Positions 13,530 through 16,784 of a stretch of 16,784 bases of DNA are shown here, in pieces. Below the pieces are notes generated by a model. The model did no database searches. It was given only the letters and a program-made list of their open reading frames with translations, and had not been told where the DNA came from. How positions within the stretch are numbered: position 1 is the first letter of the stretch; each line of letters starts with the position of its first letter. The stretch comes from an uncultured Actinomyces sp. (GTDB lineage Bacteria > Actinomycetota > Actinomycetes > Actinomycetales > Actinomycetaceae). Location: the NCBI GenBank assembly GCA_938028585.1, contig CALIZH010000058.1:1-16784 (forward strand). The letters are read 5' to 3'. The position numbers and the translations under genes were made by a program.

Positions 13530-14201
13530 GTGGACGCGCTCGGTAATTCCCCTCGCGAGGCCGAAAATGACCTTGAGCTTGAGGTTCCCGGACCTGAGGT
13601 TCGAGAGCTTTTCGGTTTGGCCTACCCAGATATTGCCGAGTTTGCGAACATGCTTGTTGAGGAAGGTGAGCTCCGCGGGCTGATCGGTCCGCGTGAGCTC
13701 CCCCGACTCTGGTCGAGGCACCTGGTGAACTCTGCCGCCGTCTTGGATTTTCTTCCCAAGAAGGGACAGATTTTGGATGTCGGTTCTGGGGCTGGCTTCC
13801 CCGGGATCGTCATTGCGATTTGTCGCCCAGATCTTGACGTCCATCTTGCTGAGCCCATGGCGCGACGTTGCGAATGGCTTGCTGATGTTGTGGATACTCT
13901 TGGTTTGGACAATGTCAGCATTCATCAGGCTCGTGCCGAGGAACTGCGCGGTAAGGGCAAGGCCGATGTGGTGACATCACGTGCATTGGCGAATATGACG
14001 AAGCTCGTGCGTATGACTTCAAAGCTCATTGCTCCCGGTGGCTCTCTTGTCGCTCTTAAGGGACGCCGTGCGGGTGAAGAAGTCGAGGCTGCCGCTGCTG
14101 AGTTGAAGCGTCATCACCTGAGTGCTCAGATCCATGAGGTCCCCTCGGTAATGGAAGACGATTCAACTTACGTCGTTGTCGCGAAGAGACTTCGTTCCTA
14201 A
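13530..14201 (+). CDS. rsmG: 16S rRNA (guanine-N7)-methyltransferase RsmG
   Basis: Methylates N7 of G527 in 16S rRNA (E. coli numbering) using S-adenosylmethionine; loss gives low-level streptomycin resistance in several bacteria. It has 223 residues. The conserved elements are LWSRHLVNSAAV (60-71), the SAM motif ILDVGSGAGFPG (81-92), and VVTSRALANM (147-156) with APGGSLVALKG (173-183). GTG 13530 follows the jag stop with no gap; the GAGGAGG ribosome-binding site lies inside jag, so translation is probably coupled. It was formerly called GidB. It is followed by a T-rich 97-nt gap before parA. Confidence 0.96.
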   Translation: MDALGNSPREAENDLELEVPGPEVRELFGLAYPDIAEFANMLVEEGELRGLIGPRELPRLWSRHLVNSAAVLDFLPKKGQILDVGSGAGFPGIVIAICRPDLDVHLAEPMARRCEWLADVVDTLGLDNVSIHQARAEELRGKGKADVVTSRALANMTKLVRMTSKLIAPGGSLVALKGRRAGEEVEAAAAELKRHHLSAQIHEVPSVMEDDSTYVVVAKRLRS

Positions 14202-14298
14202 TTCCTCATTTCTTTTCCTCGGGTGTGTCCTCGGTTTTCTCCCGCGGGCATGACTGCCTACACTTGTGTCATTGACGTGTGAGAAAGGCTTGTGTTTT

Positions 14299-15168
14299 AT
14301 GGCCGGCGATACCCCACTTTCGGACCAAATTACGCGGAATTTTCAGGACCGAGAGTTTCTTGAGACGGCTGAGTTTGGCGTACCCGCTTCGACACGTGTC
14401 ATTGCGGTAGCGAATCAGAAGGGTGGCGTTGGTAAGACGACTTCGGTTGTCAATCTTGCGGCCTCTTTTGCGCTGGCCGGTCTGAAGGTTGTTGTTATCG
14501 ACGCAGACGCTCAAGGCAACGCCTCGAGTGCTCTGGGCGTTGCTCATGGTCCCGGGACGCCTTCGACGTATGAGGTCATTACCGGTCAATTGACGATTGG
14601 TGAGGTTCTTCAGGCCTGCCCAGATATGGATAACCTGTGGGTATGCCCGGCTACTATTGATCTCTCAGGCGCGGAAATTGAGCTTGTTGATCTTGAGCGT
14701 AGAGAGTTTCGTCTTGCCGATGCTGTTGAGTACTTCGTTCAGGCATATCAGCAAATTGATCTGATCTTTATTGATTGTCCGCCCTCGCTTGGTTTGGTGA
14801 CCTTGAACGTCATGGTTGCAGCTGACGAGGTTTTGATTCCGATTCAGACCGAGTACTACGCGCTTGAAGGTTTGAGTCAGCTGTGGTCGACCATTGATCG
14901 CATCAGCGCAGACCTCAACCCGAAACTACATGTTTCAACTATGCTGCTCACGATGGCCGACAAGCGTACGCGCTTATCCGAGGAAGTTGAGAATGAGGTA
15001 CGTTCACACTTCCCTGAGCAGACGCTGCAGACTGTCATCCCTCGTTCGGTTCGCGTCTCTGAGGCACCAAGCTATGGGCAGAGCGTTATCACTTATGATC
15101 CGAACGGTGCCGGCTCACTTGCCTATCGCAAGGCTGCATACGAGCTGAGCCATCGTCTGGCGAAGTAA
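14299..15168 (+). CDS. parA: Chromosome partition ATPase ParA (Soj)
   Basis: A Walker-type ATPase that forms a gradient on the nucleoid and moves ParB-bound origins. It has 289 residues from ATG 14299. The deviant Walker A is KGGVGKTT (41-48), VVVIDADAQGN (64-74) is the A' motif, and FIDCPPSLG (157-165) is Walker B; PRSVRVSEAPSYGQSVITYDP is the typical end region. An in-frame GTG at 14266 would add 11 residues but lacks a ribosome-binding site, while ATG 14299 has AGAAAGG 10 nt upstream. A TACACT at 14255-14260 could be a -10 box. A 188-nt gap with a parS site and a possible terminator separates it from parB. Confidence 0.96.
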   Translation: MAGDTPLSDQITRNFQDREFLETAEFGVPASTRVIAVANQKGGVGKTTSVVNLAASFALAGLKVVVIDADAQGNASSALGVAHGPGTPSTYEVITGQLTIGEVLQACPDMDNLWVCPATIDLSGAEIELVDLERREFRLADAVEYFVQAYQQIDLIFIDCPPSLGLVTLNVMVAADEVLIPIQTEYYALEGLSQLWSTIDRISADLNPKLHVSTMLLTMADKRTRLSEEVENEVRSHFPEQTLQTVIPRSVRVSEAPSYGQSVITYDPNGAGSLAYRKAAYELSHRLAK

Positions 15169-15200
15169 TTCCTTTTTCGTTCACTAAAATCACTTTTTCT

Positions 15201-15247
15201 GGGCTCGATCGTTTCGATATGCGATTGAAGCCCTGATTCTTTTTCTC
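15201..15247 (+). terminator. Possible weak terminator between parA and parB
   Basis: GGGCT (15201-15205) pairs with AGCCC (15229-15233), with a further short ATCG/CGAT pairing inside, and a T-rich tract (15237-15245) follows. The stem is imperfect. If it works it would partly uncouple parB from parA. Confidence 0.35.
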
Positions 15248-15299
15248 AGGAGAACACGTCTGTGAAAACGCGTTTTTGCTTGCTCGATACACATTTTGC

Positions 15300-15315
15300 T
15301 GTTTCACGTGAAACA
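15300..15315. promoter_or_regulatory. parS: parS site 1
   Basis: Exact 16-bp TGTTTCACGTGAAACA palindrome in the parA-parB gap, 41 nt before the parB start. ParB binds it and spreads to build the partition complex, and here it may also affect parB transcription. Confidence 0.95.
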
Positions 15316-15356
15316 ATGTAGTTAACATTCAGTATTCGCGAGATTGGTAAGTGTGC

Positions 15357-16670
15357 ATGGCCAAGCAATCAGAATCGACTCATAAACCCCAACGACGTAC
15401 AGGTTTAGGGCGTGGTTTAGGTGCACTCATCCCCCCTGCCCAATCTGAAAAGCCCGAAGATGTGGCCAAGCGACCCCTCGATGTTCTTTTCCCCGGTGAG
15501 CGTAAATCGTCCGGCGCAGTGCGTGGAGGTTCCGCCCGTGAGTTGCTTGAGCCGAAATCTCGAACGTCTAAGTCGGTATCGGAGAAGTCCAAGTCATCAG
15601 CTCAGCGTAAGGCGCGTGTACAAGTCGCAGGTAGCACCGCTTCAACAGATGAGAAGGTTGCGTCTAGATCTGGGGCCGGACAGACTACCGGTTCGAGTCA
15701 AAGTGTGTCTTCCTCGCGTTCGAAGCAAGATAGAGCGCATGCGTCCAAAATAGGCACTGCAACACCTTTGACTGATGATGTTTCACGTGAAACATCGGAT
15801 TTGATGCAGGTGCCCGGTGCTACATTTGCGGAGATCCCGCTTGAACAAATTGTTCCCAATACTCGTCAGCCACGCCAAATCTTCGATGAAGACGACCTGA
15901 ACGAACTTGCGGCTTCGATTCGAGAAGTCGGTGTCTTGCAGCCGATTGTGGTTCGGCGTATTCCCCTTAATGAGGAGCCTTCCGAGACGCTCAAGAGCTT
16001 CCTCGAAGAAAAGCCAGAGGCTCGTTATGAGCTCATTATGGGCGAACGACGTTTGCGTGCAAGCGAACTTGCGGGGCTTGATACGATTCCTGCTATTGTT
16101 CGACACACTGAAGATGAAGACTTGCTCCGCGATGCACTGCTTGAAAACCTGCATCGAGCGCAGCTGAATCCTTTGGAAGAGGCTTTTGCATATCAGCAGC
16201 TCATGGCAGACTTCGGGGCCACACAGGAAGAGTTATCAAAGAAAATTGCGCGTTCGCGTCCGCAAATTGCAAATACTCTTCGCCTACTAAAGCTCCCCGC
16301 CTCGGTGCAGAAGAAGGTCTCAGCGCAGGTCTTGTCAGCAGGACATGCGCGTGCACTACTTGGTCTATCTACGCCAGAAGATATGGAGATCCTTGCTAAT
16401 AGGATCATTGCTGAAGGTCTATCTGTTCGAACCACTGAAGAACTAGTTCGTCTTGGGTCTGTACAGCGCCCTTCGAAGCCTTCACTGAAGCGAGTCAAGG
16501 TTTCATCGCCGCTTGGCGAGCACATGAGCCAGGTGCTTGCAGATGCCTGGGATACACGCGTAACTGTTTCTGAAGGAAAGAGAAAGGGAAAGATCATCAT
16601 CGAGTTTGCAGGTTCGGATGATCTGCAACGTCTCGCTGATCTTCTCCTGCCGCATGCAAACAGGCAGTAA
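15357..16670 (+). CDS. parB: Chromosome partition protein ParB (Spo0J), CTP-dependent clamp
   Basis: Binds parS, loads as a CTP-gated clamp and slides to form the partition complex that ParA moves. It has 437 residues from ATG 15357. The N-terminal ParA-stimulating stretch TGLGRGLGALIP (15-26) is conserved. Residues about 30-150 are a long low-complexity Ser/Lys/Arg linker. The CTP-binding domain includes NTRQPR (168-173) and the CTPase motif GERR (229-232). ENLHRAQLNPLEEA (263-276) precedes the helix-turn-helix (about 289-313), and a C-terminal dimerisation domain follows. A parS site lies inside the linker coding sequence (residues 141-146). A GTG at 15351 would add two residues and has no spaced ribosome-binding site. 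Confidence 0.96.
   Translation: MAKQSESTHKPQRRTGLGRGLGALIPPAQSEKPEDVAKRPLDVLFPGERKSSGAVRGGSARELLEPKSRTSKSVSEKSKSSAQRKARVQVAGSTASTDEKVASRSGAGQTTGSSQSVSSSRSKQDRAHASKIGTATPLTDDVSRETSDLMQVPGATFAEIPLEQIVPNTRQPRQIFDEDDLNELAASIREVGVLQPIVVRRIPLNEEPSETLKSFLEEKPEARYELIMGERRLRASELAGLDTIPAIVRHTEDEDLLRDALLENLHRAQLNPLEEAFAYQQLMADFGATQEELSKKIARSRPQIANTLRLLKLPASVQKKVSAQVLSAGHARALLGLSTPEDMEILANRIIAEGLSVRTTEELVRLGSVQRPSKPSLKRVKVSSPLGEHMSQVLADAWDTRVTVSEGKRKGKIIIEFAGSDDLQRLADLLLPHANRQ
15779..15794. promoter_or_regulatory. parS: parS site 2, inside parB
   Basis: Exact TGTTTCACGTGAAACA. With one GA/TC pair on each side it extends to the 20-bp palindrome GATGTTTCACGTGAAACATC (15777-15796). It encodes DVSRETS in the disordered ParB linker. 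Confidence 0.95.
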
Positions 16671-16730
16671 TACAGCGAGATTTCTCGACTAACTTGGTGG
16701 TTATCGATCGTCGATAATAGGTCAGCATGA
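16671..16730. other. parB downstream spacer with two small inverted repeats
   Basis: CGAG-ATTT-CTCG (16676-16687) is a short hairpin just past the parB stop. TTATCGA-tcg-TCGATAA (16701-16717) is a second one. Neither has a T-tract, so neither is a convincing intrinsic terminator. Confidence 0.4.
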
Positions 16731-16784
16731 TATCAAGCACTGTGGGCGATGTTTCACGTGAAACATCGCCCACAGTGCTTGATA
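16731..16784. repeat. parS: 54-bp perfect palindrome centred on parS site 3
   Basis: Bases 16731-16757 are the exact reverse complement of 16758-16784. The middle is the exact parS TGTTTCACGTGAAACA (16750-16765), flanked by GA/TC and then 17 more paired bases on each side (outer arm TATCAAGCACTGTGGGC). Neither of the other two parS sites has such long arms. The palindrome stops at the last base of the window, so its true length is unknown. It could be a natural extended parS and terminator hairpin, or a fold-back at a contig end. The parS call is firm; the outer arms on the right are less certain. Confidence 0.85.

Noticed and set aside
15089..15328. Minus-strand open frame with the phrase FHVKQ
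   Set aside because: That phrase is the usual translation of a parS site read in one frame; there is no gene.

Overview
This window is the replication-origin core of an actinobacterial chromosome. The evidence is the gene order (DUF3566-gyrA-gyrB-dciA-recF-dnaN-dnaA / rpmH-rnpA-yidD-yidC-jag-rsmG-parA-parB), the DnaA-box-rich gaps on both sides of dnaA, and parS sites at the parAB end. A DUF721/DciA gene sits between recF and gyrB, a DUF3566 membrane protein follows gyrA, and a TTGACG-17-TAGGCT promoter precedes rpmH; together these indicate Actinobacteria. By moderate GC and protein flavour I lean to the Actinomycetaceae (Actinomyces/Schaalia-like), but the sequence alone does not fix the genus.

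Layout: a truncated tRNA-Ile(GAT) lies at the left edge on the minus strand. Next, all on the minus strand, come the DUF3566 protein, gyrA, gyrB, dciA, recF, dnaN and dnaA. Plus-strand genes start at 10734 with rpmH, then rnpA, yidD, yidC, jag/khpB, rsmG, parA and parB. Every gene points away from the dnaA region, so transcription runs with replication on both arms. The genes are tightly packed: gyrA/DUF3566 and rnpA/yidD overlap by 4 nt, recF/dciA by 8 nt, and jag/rsmG abut with no gap.

Function: dnaA, dnaN, recF, dciA and gyrBA supply initiation, the sliding clamp, repair, helicase loading and supercoiling. rpmH, rnpA, yidD, yidC, jag and rsmG serve the ribosome, RNase P and membrane insertion. 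parA and parB with three perfect parS sites (15300, 15779, 16750) segregate the new origins. The origin looks split into two DnaA-box clusters, 8645-8843 and 10410-10619, on either side of dnaA. All three exact 9-mer boxes are in the rpmH-dnaA cluster.

Most unusual: the last 54 bases (16731-16784) form a perfect palindrome centred on a parS site and stopping exactly at the window edge. This is either an extended parS hairpin or a fold-back at a contig end. I found no mobile element, CRISPR array, foreign insertion or clearly new multi-gene system; this is a conserved housekeeping region.
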